This document shows, one piece after another, positions 55,989 through 64,000 of a stretch of 64,000 nucleotides of DNA. The stretch's first letter is position 1, and the number at the start of each line of letters is the position of its first letter. The translations under genes were made by a program, and so were the position numbers. The stretch comes from Hyphomonadaceae bacterium BRH_c29 (GTDB lineage Bacteria; Pseudomonadota; Alphaproteobacteria; Caulobacterales; Hyphomonadaceae), in contig LADW01000089.1 of the NCBI GenBank assembly GCA_000961695.1, positions 86,644 to 150,643 of the forward strand, given 5' to 3'. Under the pieces are notes generated by a model. The model made no database searches. It was not told the DNA's origin and saw only the letters and a list, made by a program, of their open reading frames with translations.

Positions 55989-58163
55989 ATGCGCACAATT
56001 CTTGTAACGCTGAGCGCGCTCGCCCTTGCGGCGTGCAGCACGACCGAAATGCCGGAGACCAATGTGGCTGATATTGATGCATCCCAGACGGCTGAAGCCG
56101 TGACGGGCGAAGACCCCTATCTCTGGCTTGAGGATGTCGAGGGGGCCGATGCGCTGGCCTGGGTGAAATCACAGAATACGCGGACCCTGGCCGACCTGCA
56201 GGCTGATCCGCGCTATGCCGGGTTTGAGGCTGCGGCGCTGGATGCGCTGACCTCCAAGGAGCGGATTGCCTATGGTTCGGTTCGTTCGGGCCTGGTCTAC
56301 AATTTCTGGCAGGATGATGAACATGTGCGCGGCCTGTGGCGCCGCACGCCGCTGGACTCCTATCGCACAGATGCGCCCGACTGGGAGACGATTGTCGATT
56401 TCGACAAGCTCTCCGCCGATGAGGGCCGTAACTGGGTCTACAAGGGCGCCGATTGCTACGCGCCGAAGGGGTCAGACACCTATAAATGCATGGTCGCGCT
56501 GTCGGATGGCGGCAAGGATGCCGTGGTCCAGCGTGAGTTTGATCTCGCCACCAAGACGTTTGTTGAGGACGGCTTCGTGACGACCGAGGCCAAACAGTCC
56601 GCGAGTTGGGCGGGAACAGACACGCTGCTGATCGCCACGGACTGGGGTGAGGGGACCGTGACGGAGTCCGGCTATCCCATGATCGTGAAGCGCTGGCAGC
56701 GGGGCACCCCGCTGGAAAGCGCCGAAGAAGTCTTCCGTGGCAAAGCGAGCGATGTTGGCATCTGGCCGATGACGATTGAACTGGAAGATGGCCGCATCCT
56801 GCAGGGCGCCGTCGAGGCCGAAACCTTCTTCACATCGAAATATTACTGGTTCCCGGAAGGGGAGACGGTGCCTGTTCAATGGCCGATTCCGCTGAAAGCC
56901 ACGCCGAATGGCATCTATCAGGGCCAGTTTCTCGTTTCCTTGCAGGAAGACTGGGCTCCGGATGGTCAGACGGAGAGCTTCAAGTCGGGTGATCTTGTCG
57001 CTTTCGACATCGACGCCTTCCTGAAGACCCGCACCCTGCCGCATGTCTCGCTCGTCTTCCGCCCAAGTGAAGCGCAGGCGCTGGAAGGCGTCAGCATTTC
57101 GAAAGACGCGCTCTTGCTCAGCATCAGCGACACGGCTGTTGGCAAGGTCTATCGCGCCGATCTCAGCAAGGAATGGCGCATCTGGCCGATCGACCTGCCG
57201 GGCGAGGGCCAGGCCAACATCGCCTTTGCCAACGACCGCGAAGACACGGTTTTCATCAACTACGAAGACTTCCTGACCCCGGATTCACTGCTCGAATACG
57301 ATTCCGCAACCCATGCGGTCACCACGTTGAAAAGCGTACCGGCAAAGTTCGATGCGACCGGCCTGAAAGTGGTTCAGAAATTCGCGACCTCGAAAGACGG
57401 AACGAAGGTGCCGTACTTCCTGGTCAGCAAGGCCGATATTCCGCTGGATGGCACAACGCCGACGCTGCTCTACGGCTATGGCGGATTTCAGGTGTCGATG
57501 AACCCCGGTTACAGCCCGGTCACTGGCCGGCTCTGGCTGGAGCGGGGCGGGGCCTATGTTCTGGCAAACATTCGTGGCGGCGGCGAGTTTGGCCCGGCCT
57601 GGCACCAGGCGGGCCTGAAGCTGAACCGCCAGCGCGTCTATGATGACTTCATCGCTGTGGGTGAGGATCTGGTCGCATCTGGCGTAACCAGTCCGGAACA
57701 TCTCGGCATCATGGGCGGCTCGAATGGCGGCCTGCTGATGGGCGTGATGCTGAACCAGCGGCCGAACCTCTGGAATGCGGTCGTGGTTCAGGTGCCGCTG
57801 CTGGACATGTTGCGTTATCACCTGCTTCTGGCGGGCGCTTCCTGGGTGGACGAGTATGGCTCGCCGGACGTGCCGGAAGAACGCGCCTTCCTGGAGACGA
57901 TCTCGCCCTACCAGAACTTCGACGCGTCCAAGCCCTATCCGGAGCCCTTCTTCGTGACGTCCACGAAGGATGACCGCGTCCATCCGGGGCATGCGCGCAA
58001 GATGGCGAAGAAATTCGAGGCCGCCGGCCTGCCCTTTCTCTATTACGAGAATATCGATGGCGGACATGCGGCGGCGGCCAACCAGACCGAACGCGCCAAG
58101 CGCACGGCGCTGGAATTCACCTATCTGAGCCGCAAGCTGATGGCGCCTGCCGAGGCGCAATAA
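55989..58163 (+). CDS. Prolyl oligopeptidase family serine peptidase (S9)
   Basis: A 724-residue secreted lipoprotein peptidase. Lipobox LALAAC, an S9A-like beta-propeller half, then the catalytic alpha/beta-hydrolase domain with nucleophile Ser in IMGGSNGGLLMGV (~577), Asp in TSTKDDRVHPGH (~660) and His in DGGHAAAA (~692). Typical of the prolyl-oligopeptidase/DPP family that cuts short peptides. Ends at a strong terminator. Confidence 0.94.
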   Translation: MRTILVTLSALALAACSTTEMPETNVADIDASQTAEAVTGEDPYLWLEDVEGADALAWVKSQNTRTLADLQADPRYAGFEAAALDALTSKERIAYGSVRSGLVYNFWQDDEHVRGLWRRTPLDSYRTDAPDWETIVDFDKLSADEGRNWVYKGADCYAPKGSDTYKCMVALSDGGKDAVVQREFDLATKTFVEDGFVTTEAKQSASWAGTDTLLIATDWGEGTVTESGYPMIVKRWQRGTPLESAEEVFRGKASDVGIWPMTIELEDGRILQGAVEAETFFTSKYYWFPEGETVPVQWPIPLKATPNGIYQGQFLVSLQEDWAPDGQTESFKSGDLVAFDIDAFLKTRTLPHVSLVFRPSEAQALEGVSISKDALLLSISDTAVGKVYRADLSKEWRIWPIDLPGEGQANIAFANDREDTVFINYEDFLTPDSLLEYDSATHAVTTLKSVPAKFDATGLKVVQKFATSKDGTKVPYFLVSKADIPLDGTTPTLLYGYGGFQVSMNPGYSPVTGRLWLERGGAYVLANIRGGGEFGPAWHQAGLKLNRQRVYDDFIAVGEDLVASGVTSPEHLGIMGGSNGGLLMGVMLNQRPNLWNAVVVQVPLLDMLRYHLLLAGASWVDEYGSPDVPEERAFLETISPYQNFDASKPYPEPFFVTSTKDDRVHPGHARKMAKKFEAAGLPFLYYENIDGGHAAAANQTERAKRTALEFTYLSRKLMAPAEAQ

Positions 58164-58182
58164 GTACCCTATAAGAACTCAT

Positions 58183-58218
58183 AATCCGCGTTCTGTTTCG
58201 GAACGCGGATTTTTCTTT
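58183..58218 (+). terminator. Terminator of the S9 peptidase gene
   Basis: Perfect 11-bp stem AATCCGCGTTC / GAACGCGGATT with a 7-base loop and a TTTTCTTT tail, starting 20 bases past the stop codon. Confidence 0.92.
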
Positions 58219-58261
58219 ATCTATGCCTTGATAAAGTATCCCAGCGTGAGACTGTCGGGGC

Positions 58262-58852
58262 ATGAAACTCGATGATCCAGGTCTCGAAAATGAGCTCGTC
58301 AGGCTGCAGGTCCTGACTGAGGCGGATCGCGATGTTCTGGCTGCCACCACAGCTGTTGAGGACATGTGGCAATGGATGCCGGTGATCGCGACCGGAACCA
58401 ATTTCCAGTCCTATTTCGATCATACGCTGGAGCTGAAGCAGACCGGCGACTACATTCCGCTCACCATCTGGCGCAAATCCGATGACGCCTTTGCCGGGGT
58501 CGTCGCCTATGCGGATATATCGCGCACGCATCGCCGGTTGCGCATGGCCTCCTTCTGGATCGTGCCTGAAATGCGCGGCACGGTGATCGTACCCGCAGCG
58601 CAACTCGCCGTGATCGAACGGGCTGTGGACTCGCGCATGCGGCGGCTGGAAATCCTGACCCCAGACACGAATGAACGGTCTGTCCGGTCGATTGAGCGGT
58701 TCGGCGCCAAACGCGAAGGCACGCTGCGCAGTTATCTCCGCATCGCCAACGGGTCCTGGGCCGATATGGCCATCATGTCTCTGGTCGGGGAGGAGGCCAA
58801 TGCCGCGATCTCCCTCCTGCGCGACAGGATCCGGCAGATGCAGTTGGCTTGA
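58262..58852 (+). CDS. GNAT-family acetyltransferase (RimJ/RimL type)
   Basis: A 196-residue acetyltransferase. N-terminal LENELVRLQVLTEADRDVLAA, YADISRTHRRLRMASFWIVPEMRGTVIVPAAQLAVIERAVDSRMRRLEILT and the final segment ERSVRSIERFGAKREGTLR with the RimJ/L pattern. Substrate unknown, perhaps an N-terminal amino group. It is a single gene between the S9 peptidase terminator and the ffh leader. Confidence 0.9.
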   Translation: MKLDDPGLENELVRLQVLTEADRDVLAATTAVEDMWQWMPVIATGTNFQSYFDHTLELKQTGDYIPLTIWRKSDDAFAGVVAYADISRTHRRLRMASFWIVPEMRGTVIVPAAQLAVIERAVDSRMRRLEILTPDTNERSVRSIERFGAKREGTLRSYLRIANGSWADMAIMSLVGEEANAAISLLRDRIRQMQLA

Positions 58853-58934
58853 CGCCGCAGGGTGTGCGTGCTTTACGCGCCCCAAATCCGCGCAAACTCA
58901 AGAAGCGCGCCTTGACCGATCCCGTGAGGACAGC

Positions 58935-58973
58935 GAGGCCCCCCGCCCGGCGAATATTCGCTCAGCGGGGCTC
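58935..58973 (+). promoter_or_regulatory. Nested hairpin upstream of ffh
   Basis: Perfect palindrome GCGAATATTCGC (58950-58961) is enclosed by GAGGCCCCCCGC and GCGGGGCTC arms. No U-tract follows directly, so it could be a weak terminator of the GNAT gene or a structured leader of ffh. Confidence 0.45.
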
Positions 58974-59044
58974 TTGGCCTTTGCGCATGTAACACGGAGC
59001 GCCCATGTCAGGCTCATCTGACAGACGGCAAAAGGAGTAACGCG

Positions 59045-60511
59045 ATGTTTGACGCCCTCAGCGAACGGCTCGGCGGCATATTCGACAACCTGACGGGGCG
59101 CGGTGCGCTGTCCGAGAAGGATGTGTCCGAAGCGCTGCGCGAAATCCGTGTTGCGCTGCTGGAAGCAGACGTTGCCCTGCCCGTGGTCAAGGACTTCATC
59201 GACAAGGTGAAGGCCCGCGCCGTGGGCGAGGAAGTCATCCGCTCGGTGAAGCCTGGCCAGCAAGTGGTCAAGATCGTCTATGACGGCCTGGTCGACATGC
59301 TGGGCGGGGAAGACGCTGACACGTCGCTCCGCGTCGACAGCCCGCCAGCCGTCGTGATGATGGCCGGCCTTCAGGGCTCCGGTAAGACGACGACGACGGG
59401 CAAGCTTGCCAAGCGCCTCAGCGAGAAGGGGCGCAAGAAAGTCCTCCTCGCCTCGCTCGACGTGCGCCGTCCGGCGGCGATGGAACAGCTCGCCATTCTG
59501 GCTGACCAGTGCGGCCCGAATGTCAGCTCCCTGCCGATCATTCAGGGTCAGTCGCCGGCGGACATCGCCCGGCGCGCCATGACGGCTGCGAAGATCGGCG
59601 GCTATGACGTCCTCTTCCTCGATACGGCGGGCCGCACGTCGATCGACGAGCAGATGATGATCGAAGCGGCCGAGATCGCCTCTATCGCGCAGCCGCAGGA
59701 AACACTTCTGGTCGCCGACGCGCTGACCGGTCAGGACGCGGTGGAAACTGCCCGCCGGTTCCATGAGCGCCTGCCGCTGACCGGCCTTGTCCTGACACGG
59801 ATGGACGGTGACGGCCGGGGCGGCGCCGCGCTGTCCATGCGCGCTGTCACAGGCCTGCCGATCAAGTTCCTCGGTGTCGGCGAAAAACTCGACGGGCTCG
59901 ACACGTTCGATGCCAAGCGCGTGGCGGGTCGTATTCTGGGGCAGGGCGACATCGTCTCGCTGGTGGAAAAAGCCGCCGAGCAGATGGACGTCGAAAAAGC
60001 CGAGCGCATGGCCGCGAAGCTCAAGAAGGGCGAGTTTGATCTCGATGATCTTGCCGACCAGCTGAAGCAGATGCAGCAGATGGGCGGCCTTGGTGGCCTG
60101 ATGGGCATGCTGCCCGGCGCCCGCAAGGCCAAGCAGGCGATGGAAGCTGCGAACATGGATGACGGCGTCCTGAAACGTCAGGGCGCGATCATTTCTTCCA
60201 TGACGAAAGCCGAACGGCGCAAGCCCGCGCTGCTGAACGCTTCGCGCCGCAAGCGTATTGCCGCTGGCTCCGGAACCTCCGTGCAGGAAGTGAACAAGCT
60301 TCTGAAGATGCACCAGCAAATGGCCGGCATGATGAAGAAGATGCGCACCAAGGGCGGCATGAAGAACATGATGGGCATGGCGCAAGCCGCCGGCCTCAGC
60401 CCCGCAGACCTCGCCAAGATGGGTGGCGCTGCAGGTGGCGGACTTCCGGGCCTCGGTGGCGGCTCGCTGCCGCCAGGCATGGGTGATCTTCTGGGAGGGA
60501 AGAAGAAATGA
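59045..60511 (+). CDS. ffh: Signal recognition particle protein Ffh (SRP54)
   Basis: A 488-residue GTPase that docks ribosomes making membrane proteins. N-domain MFDALSERLGGIFDNLTGRGALSEKDVSEALREIR, G-domain Walker A GLQGSGKTTTTGK (~108), DTAGR, TRMDGDGRGGAALS, and the Met-rich M-domain (KLLKMHQQMAGMMKKM, GGMKNMMGMAQ) that binds 4.5S RNA and signals. Starts the SRP/ribosome cluster and overlaps the chorismate mutase gene by 4 bases. Confidence 0.98.
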   Translation: MFDALSERLGGIFDNLTGRGALSEKDVSEALREIRVALLEADVALPVVKDFIDKVKARAVGEEVIRSVKPGQQVVKIVYDGLVDMLGGEDADTSLRVDSPPAVVMMAGLQGSGKTTTTGKLAKRLSEKGRKKVLLASLDVRRPAAMEQLAILADQCGPNVSSLPIIQGQSPADIARRAMTAAKIGGYDVLFLDTAGRTSIDEQMMIEAAEIASIAQPQETLLVADALTGQDAVETARRFHERLPLTGLVLTRMDGDGRGGAALSMRAVTGLPIKFLGVGEKLDGLDTFDAKRVAGRILGQGDIVSLVEKAAEQMDVEKAERMAAKLKKGEFDLDDLADQLKQMQQMGGLGGLMGMLPGARKAKQAMEAANMDDGVLKRQGAIISSMTKAERRKPALLNASRRKRIAAGSGTSVQEVNKLLKMHQQMAGMMKKMRTKGGMKNMMGMAQAAGLSPADLAKMGGAAGGGLPGLGGGSLPPGMGDLLGGKKK

Positions 60512-60819
60512 CCGATATCGACACGACGCTGGCCCAGTTCCAGCTGAGCCAGTTCCGCGCCAGCATCGACAATATGGATGCGATTCTGATCCACACGCTG
60601 GCCGAGCGATTCAAGCTGACCAAGGACGTTGGAAAGCTGAAGGCGCTGCACAAGCTCCCGCCTGCGGACAAAGACCGCGAGGCACAACAAATCGAGCGGC
60701 TGCGCGCCCTTGCGCAGCAGTCCGGTCTCGACCCGGCCTTTGCCGAGAAATTCCTCAATTTCATCGTGGCGGAAGTCATTCGCCATCATGAGCATATCCG
60801 CGGCCTTGAAGCCGACTGA
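60508..60819 (+). CDS. Chorismate mutase (AroQ type)
   Basis: A 103-residue all-helical AroQ-class chorismate mutase: LSQFRASIDNMDAILIHTLAERFKLTKDVGKLK with the conserved basic Lys/Arg set and KDREAQQIERLRALAQQSGLDPAFAEKFLNFIVAEVIRHHE. It makes prephenate for Phe and Tyr. ATGA overlap with ffh and 36-base spacing to rpsP place it in the same operon, an arrangement common in alphaproteobacteria. Confidence 0.93.
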   Translation: MTDIDTTLAQFQLSQFRASIDNMDAILIHTLAERFKLTKDVGKLKALHKLPPADKDREAQQIERLRALAQQSGLDPAFAEKFLNFIVAEVIRHHEHIRGLEAD

Positions 60820-60854
60820 ACATTCCAGAGACGCCAGAACACAGGAGATAACCC

Positions 60855-61277
60855 ATGGCCCTCAAGATCCGACTCGCCCGTGGCGGGTCCAAGAAACGCC
60901 CTTACTACTCGATCGTCATCGCCGACGCGCGCGCGCCGCGTGACGGCCGTTTCATCGAGAAAATCGGCACCTATGACCCGCGCCTGCCGAAAGACTCCGG
61001 CACCCGCGTCCAGGTCGATGCCGAGAAAGCCGCTGAATGGCTGCGCAAAGGCGCTCAGCCGACGGAACGCGTCGCCCGCTTCCTGTCCAAAGTCGAAGTC
61101 GACGGCAAAGCCATCGTCGAGTGGAAACACTCCAACAACCCGAAAAAGGGTGAGCCTGGCAAAAAAGCCCAGGAACGCGCCAAAGAGCGTGAAGAGAAAG
61201 CCGCAGCGGCCGCTGCCGCTGCTGCTGAGCCTGCCCCGGCAGAAGAAGCACCCGCTGAGGAAGCTGCTTCCGAGTAG
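60855..61277 (+). CDS. rpsP: 30S ribosomal protein S16
   Basis: A 140-residue ribosomal protein. The conserved S16 core occupies the first ~80 residues ([44 protein letters not shown]). A long Lys/Ala/Glu-rich C-terminal tail (to 140) is typical of alphaproteobacterial S16, which is longer than E. coli's 82. Followed by an intrinsic terminator. Confidence 0.98.
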   Translation: MALKIRLARGGSKKRPYYSIVIADARAPRDGRFIEKIGTYDPRLPKDSGTRVQVDAEKAAEWLRKGAQPTERVARFLSKVEVDGKAIVEWKHSNNPKKGEPGKKAQERAKEREEKAAAAAAAAAEPAPAEEAPAEEAASE

Positions 61278-61307
61278 GCCTTCCGCTTCTGGCAACGCCA
61301 TGGAATG

Positions 61308-61336
61308 GCCGGCATCCTTCGGGATGCCGGCTTTTT
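61308..61336 (+). terminator. Terminator after rpsP
   Basis: GCCGGCATCC / GGATGCCGGC ten-bp stem closed by the stable TTCG tetraloop, then TTTTT. Textbook intrinsic terminator 31 bases past the rpsP stop. Confidence 0.95.
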
Positions 61337-61435
61337 CATTGGGGCAAAGAAAAAGCTGAACAGCGCATAACAGGGAACCCGGACGGGGTTCAGTTCGCGT
61401 CTCCTAGGAAGGAGCCGTCCTGAAAGGAGCCCGTT

Positions 61436-62122
61436 ATGAAACCCAAAACCCTCATGCCCGCCATGGCAATCGCTGCGGGCCTTGCCGTAGCTCTCGCTTT
61501 GCCTGCCAGCGCTGACCATCGCCGTGGTGGCGGAGACAACTGGCGTGGCGGACCCGGCGGCGCAGTGCTCTATGCCGATGCTGGGTTTTCCGGGGAGGGC
61601 ATTCAGATCAACGGCGCCGAGCCTGACCTGTCGCGCTATCGCTTCAATGACAGGGCATCTTCCATCGTGGTGCGCGGGGGCGCGTGGGAAGTCTGCGTCG
61701 ACGCCAACTTCCGGGGCCGCTGCGAGATCATCGATGCCAGCACCGCGCGTCTGGGCGACTATCGCCTGAACGACAATGTCTCCTCGCTTCGCCCGGCTGG
61801 CTATGACCGTGGTCATGGGAGGGACGGCTGGCGTGGCGACAGAGGCGGAAACTGGGGCCGTGCGGGCCTCGTCCTCTTCCCCGATTCCAGTCAGCGCGGT
61901 CAGGGGATCGAGATTTCCGGGGATGTACCGGACCTTAGCGCCTACAGGTTCAATGATCGGGCAAGCTCATTCCTCGTGACCAGCGGTACATGGATTGCCT
62001 GCGAGCATGCGGACTATCGTGGCCGCTGTGAAATCCTGACCGCCGGAGCAGGCGAACTGAAGCCGATCCGGATGAACGACAATATCTCGTCGATCCGGCG
62101 TTACAGCCGACATGGCTATTGA
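61436..62122 (+). CDS. Secreted beta/gamma-crystallin-fold protein
   Basis: A 228-residue protein. Signal peptide (ALALPASADHRR), a Gly/Arg-rich spacer and two crystallin-type domains, each with two Greek-key motifs such as DLSRYRFNDRASSIVVRGG, ANFRGRCEIIDAS, DLSAYRFNDRASS and ADYRGRCEILTAG. The Asn/Asp-x-Ser/Thr-Ser calcium signature appears as NDNVSSL and NDNISSI. Bacterial beta/gamma-crystallins bind Ca2+. It lies between rpsP and rimM, interrupting that gene pair. Confidence 0.9.
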   Translation: MKPKTLMPAMAIAAGLAVALALPASADHRRGGGDNWRGGPGGAVLYADAGFSGEGIQINGAEPDLSRYRFNDRASSIVVRGGAWEVCVDANFRGRCEIIDASTARLGDYRLNDNVSSLRPAGYDRGHGRDGWRGDRGGNWGRAGLVLFPDSSQRGQGIEISGDVPDLSAYRFNDRASSFLVTSGTWIACEHADYRGRCEILTAGAGELKPIRMNDNISSIRRYSRHGY

Positions 62123-62171
62123 GACAGCAGCTGCCGCTTGCTCTGCGCTGCGGCGCCGCTAGACAAGCGGC

Positions 62172-62717
62172 ATGAGCGATAATGCAGACAAGAAACTGAT
62201 CGTGGTGGGCGTCCTGAAGGGCGCCCATGGCGTTCGCGGTGAGGTTCGGGTGAAGAGCTTCACCGCAGATCCGGCAGACGTGTTCGAATTCGGCCCGCTG
62301 CTGGACGAGGCCGGACGGCCTATCGTGACCCCCAAAGGCGCCCGACCCGGGAAGGACCATTTCATCGTCCGCCCGAAAGAGCAGAAACAGAAGGAAGAGT
62401 GGGACGCGATGCGCGGCACGCTCCTCTACGTGCCTCGCGCTAGCCTGCCGGAAGCCGACGAGGACGAGTTCTATATCGAGGACCTTGTCGGCCTGGACGT
62501 GTTCACGGGTGACAGTGAGCGGGCCGGGCGTATCCGCGCCGTTGAGGATTTCGGGGCAGGGGAACTGCTCGATATTGATCTTGTCAGGGGCGGCTCTGTG
62601 ATGGTGCCGTTTACGCTGGCGGATGTGCCGGAGGTGGATATTGCGGCGCGGCGCGTGGTGATTCCGGGTCTGGGAGACTGGGGCGGCGAAGACGACGAGG
62701 CCCCGAAGGACGCGTGA
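62172..62717 (+). CDS. rimM: 16S rRNA processing protein RimM
   Basis: A 181-residue ribosome maturation factor that helps assemble the 30S head with S19. N-terminal VGVLKGAHGVRGEVRVKSFTADPADVFEFGPL and the PRC-barrel C-terminal half LVGLDVFTGDSERAGRIRAVEDFGAGELLDIDL. The expected trmD and rplS do not follow within the window. Confidence 0.96.
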   Translation: MSDNADKKLIVVGVLKGAHGVRGEVRVKSFTADPADVFEFGPLLDEAGRPIVTPKGARPGKDHFIVRPKEQKQKEEWDAMRGTLLYVPRASLPEADEDEFYIEDLVGLDVFTGDSERAGRIRAVEDFGAGELLDIDLVRGGSVMVPFTLADVPEVDIAARRVVIPGLGDWGGEDDEAPKDA

Positions 62718-62798
62718 ACGCCCGCCCTTGCGCTATGTTGCGCGGTGTTCAGACAGGCTCTGCCATATTCACGTTCAGACTGAATGAAAGTATGGCCG

Positions 62799-64000
62799 AT
62801 GAAGATCTCTCGCCTCCGCCTCGCTGCTGCGCTGGCCGCCCCGATTGCCTTTGCGGGCATCGCGCAGGCCGGCCCTGAGCCAAACAGCTACACGCAAGGC
62901 CAGGACGATGCGCCGCCGGCGCTGCTGATGTATAGCGGCGTGGATTTTACCGGAGAGGTCCGGGAGATCTACGATCCGATCTATGCTCTGCCGGACATTC
63001 AATTCAACGACCGTGCCCGCTCCATTGCGGTCCTGTCCGGCCAGTGGGAAGTCTGCGAGCATAGCGACTTCACCGGCCGCTGCGTGTTCCTGCGATATGA
63101 CGTGCCGGACCTTACCTGGTTTGGCCTGTCACGCGAGCTGTCCTCGGCGCGTCCTGTACTGGAATATACAGAAGCCGAGCACGGCCTCATGTTCGAGCGC
63201 GATGAGAATGGCTATATCCGCTATGCCGACGATGCGCGCTACGGCTACGACAATTACAGCTATGGCTATGGCGCATCGACCTCGATCCAGGTCTACCATT
63301 ATGGCTATTCGCCGGACTACCTGCGCTACGGATATTACGACCCGCGCCTCGGCTATGACCCTTACGGGTTCGGCTGGAACCGCGGATATGGCAACAGCTA
63401 TTACAGTTCCAGCTATCACCGCGAGCGGCCCCCATTGCGGGGCCATTACGGCGCGCGCGATGCGGCAGTGACGCTGTATGTGGACGCGAATGATCGCGGC
63501 GCTTCCCTCGGCACAAACCGGGAGATCCGGGATCTCAGCCGGTATCGTTTCAATGACAATGTGTCGTCGATTCAGATCCGGTCCGGGCGCTGGGAAGTGT
63601 GCGAGCATGCCAATTTCGGCGGGCGGTGTGAGATCGTCGATGCCTCGGTGGACCGGCTGAACGGCCTGCGCCTGAACGATAATATTTCCTCGATCCGCCC
63701 TGTGGATGGCACCGGTCACAGCGACTGGGATGGTCGTGACCGGGGCGGCAGAGGTGATAGAGGTGACCGGGGCGGCCGCGATGGACGCGGGGATACGCCG
63801 CGCGATGGCGGACGCCGGGGCGTTCAGGGCGCTGGCCCGCAAGCGGGTCTTCCGCCTGCGCTCAGAGATGCACTTCCTGTAACGCCTGCTACAGTTCCAA
63901 CCCCGGTGACCCCTGCGGCTGTTGCCCCGCAACCTGGCCGCCGGTCCGGGGATGGTGTGACGGGCCGCCGGAATGAGCCGGGCCTTTCGGGCGGGCCTTC
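62799..64000 (+). CDS. Second secreted beta/gamma-crystallin-like protein (3' cut by window end)
   Basis: An open frame of 400 codons with no stop by base 64000. It has a signal peptide (LAAALAAPIAFAGIAQAG), a crystallin-like region (LLMYSGVDFTGEVREIYDP, NDRARSIAVLSGQWEVCEHSDFTGRC), a Tyr/Gly-rich middle (YGYDNYSYGYG), a second crystallin pair (DLSRYRFNDNVSSIQIRSGRWEVCEHANFGGRC) and a Arg/Gly/Asp-rich then Pro-rich tail. ATG 62784 is an alternative start, 15 bases upstream in frame. A paralogue of the 61436 gene. Confidence 0.88.
   Translation, partial: MKISRLRLAAALAAPIAFAGIAQAGPEPNSYTQGQDDAPPALLMYSGVDFTGEVREIYDPIYALPDIQFNDRARSIAVLSGQWEVCEHSDFTGRCVFLRYDVPDLTWFGLSRELSSARPVLEYTEAEHGLMFERDENGYIRYADDARYGYDNYSYGYGASTSIQVYHYGYSPDYLRYGYYDPRLGYDPYGFGWNRGYGNSYYSSSYHRERPPLRGHYGARDAAVTLYVDANDRGASLGTNREIRDLSRYRFNDNVSSIQIRSGRWEVCEHANFGGRCEIVDASVDRLNGLRLNDNISSIRPVDGTGHSDWDGRDRGGRGDRGDRGGRDGRGDTPRDGGRRGVQGAGPQAGLPPALRDALPVTPATVPTPVTPAAVAPQPGRRSGDGVTGRRNEPGLSGGP

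Noticed and set aside
1..64000. CRISPR array, prophage, insertion sequence or rRNA operon
   Set aside because: No evenly spaced repeats, transposase, integrase, phage structural gene or rRNA signature seen in any frame or strand.

Overview
The window is high-GC, gene-dense chromosomal DNA from an alphaproteobacterium of the Caulobacter/Hyphomonas type. I favour a Hyphomonadaceae-like stalked or budding marine bacterium. The reasons are the gene order around a putative replication origin (rsmG-mnmG-mnmE-rho-hemJ-hemH-hemE | origin | PPSR-maf-aroE-coaE-dnaQ-secB-Tim44-mltA-smr), two perfect ParB centromere sites, and lineage-typical genes (TrcR/DUF1013, an NtrZ-like protein, DUF1192, DUF1465, DUF3576). 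Genus-level placement is inference. I see no prophage, insertion sequence, CRISPR array, rRNA or tRNA.

Layout. 1-4.4 kb: the 5' part of a TonB-dependent receptor, a divergent TPR-sulfotransferase and an aldo/keto reductase. 4.5-9 kb: leftward ftsK and an ammonium transporter, each bounded by a clear hairpin terminator. 9.1-12.5 kb: a UbiH-like hydroxylase converging on a four-gene leftward run (thioredoxin-TPR, LON domain, Trm112-like, DUF971). 12.7-19.3 kb: lolA, xthA, a GNAT/response-regulator pair, an L,D-transpeptidase, a yggS/thiE-like pair with touching start codons, an NtrZ-like protein and a porin. 19.3-23.9 kb: DUF3576-leuS-lptE-holA.

23.9-37.4 kb is the origin domain. To the left, parB, parA, rsmG, mnmG, mnmE, rho, hemJ, hemH and hemE all run leftward. 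To the right, PPSR, maf, aroE, coaE and dnaQ all run rightward in overlapping frames. The 342-bp gap between them (33489-33830) has six copies of GACTCAC, a CtrA-like site and degenerate DnaA-like boxes, so it is very likely the chromosomal origin. Transcription runs away from it on both sides, co-directional with replication forks. ParA, ParB and two parS sites inside rsmG and mnmG supply segregation nearby.

37.4-49.9 kb: secB, Tim44-like, mltA and smr; a repeat-rich spacer; trcR; then mixed accessory and housekeeping genes (quinone oxidoreductase, acyltransferase, TetR, carbonic anhydrase, LysE exporter, pyrophosphatase, monooxygenase, 2OG-Fe oxygenase, lipoprotein methyltransferase). 50-58.9 kb: a small heat-shock protein behind a sigma-32-like promoter and a ROSE-like leader, a GST, a glycosyltransferase, a stand-alone deaminase, gpmA, an AGE-family epimerase and a prolyl oligopeptidase. 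59-64 kb: ffh, chorismate mutase, rpsP and rimM, the usual SRP/ribosome cluster, here interrupted by two secreted beta/gamma-crystallin-fold proteins, the second cut by the window end.

Starts were chosen from ribosome-binding sites and family length, so several differ from the longest possible reading frame.
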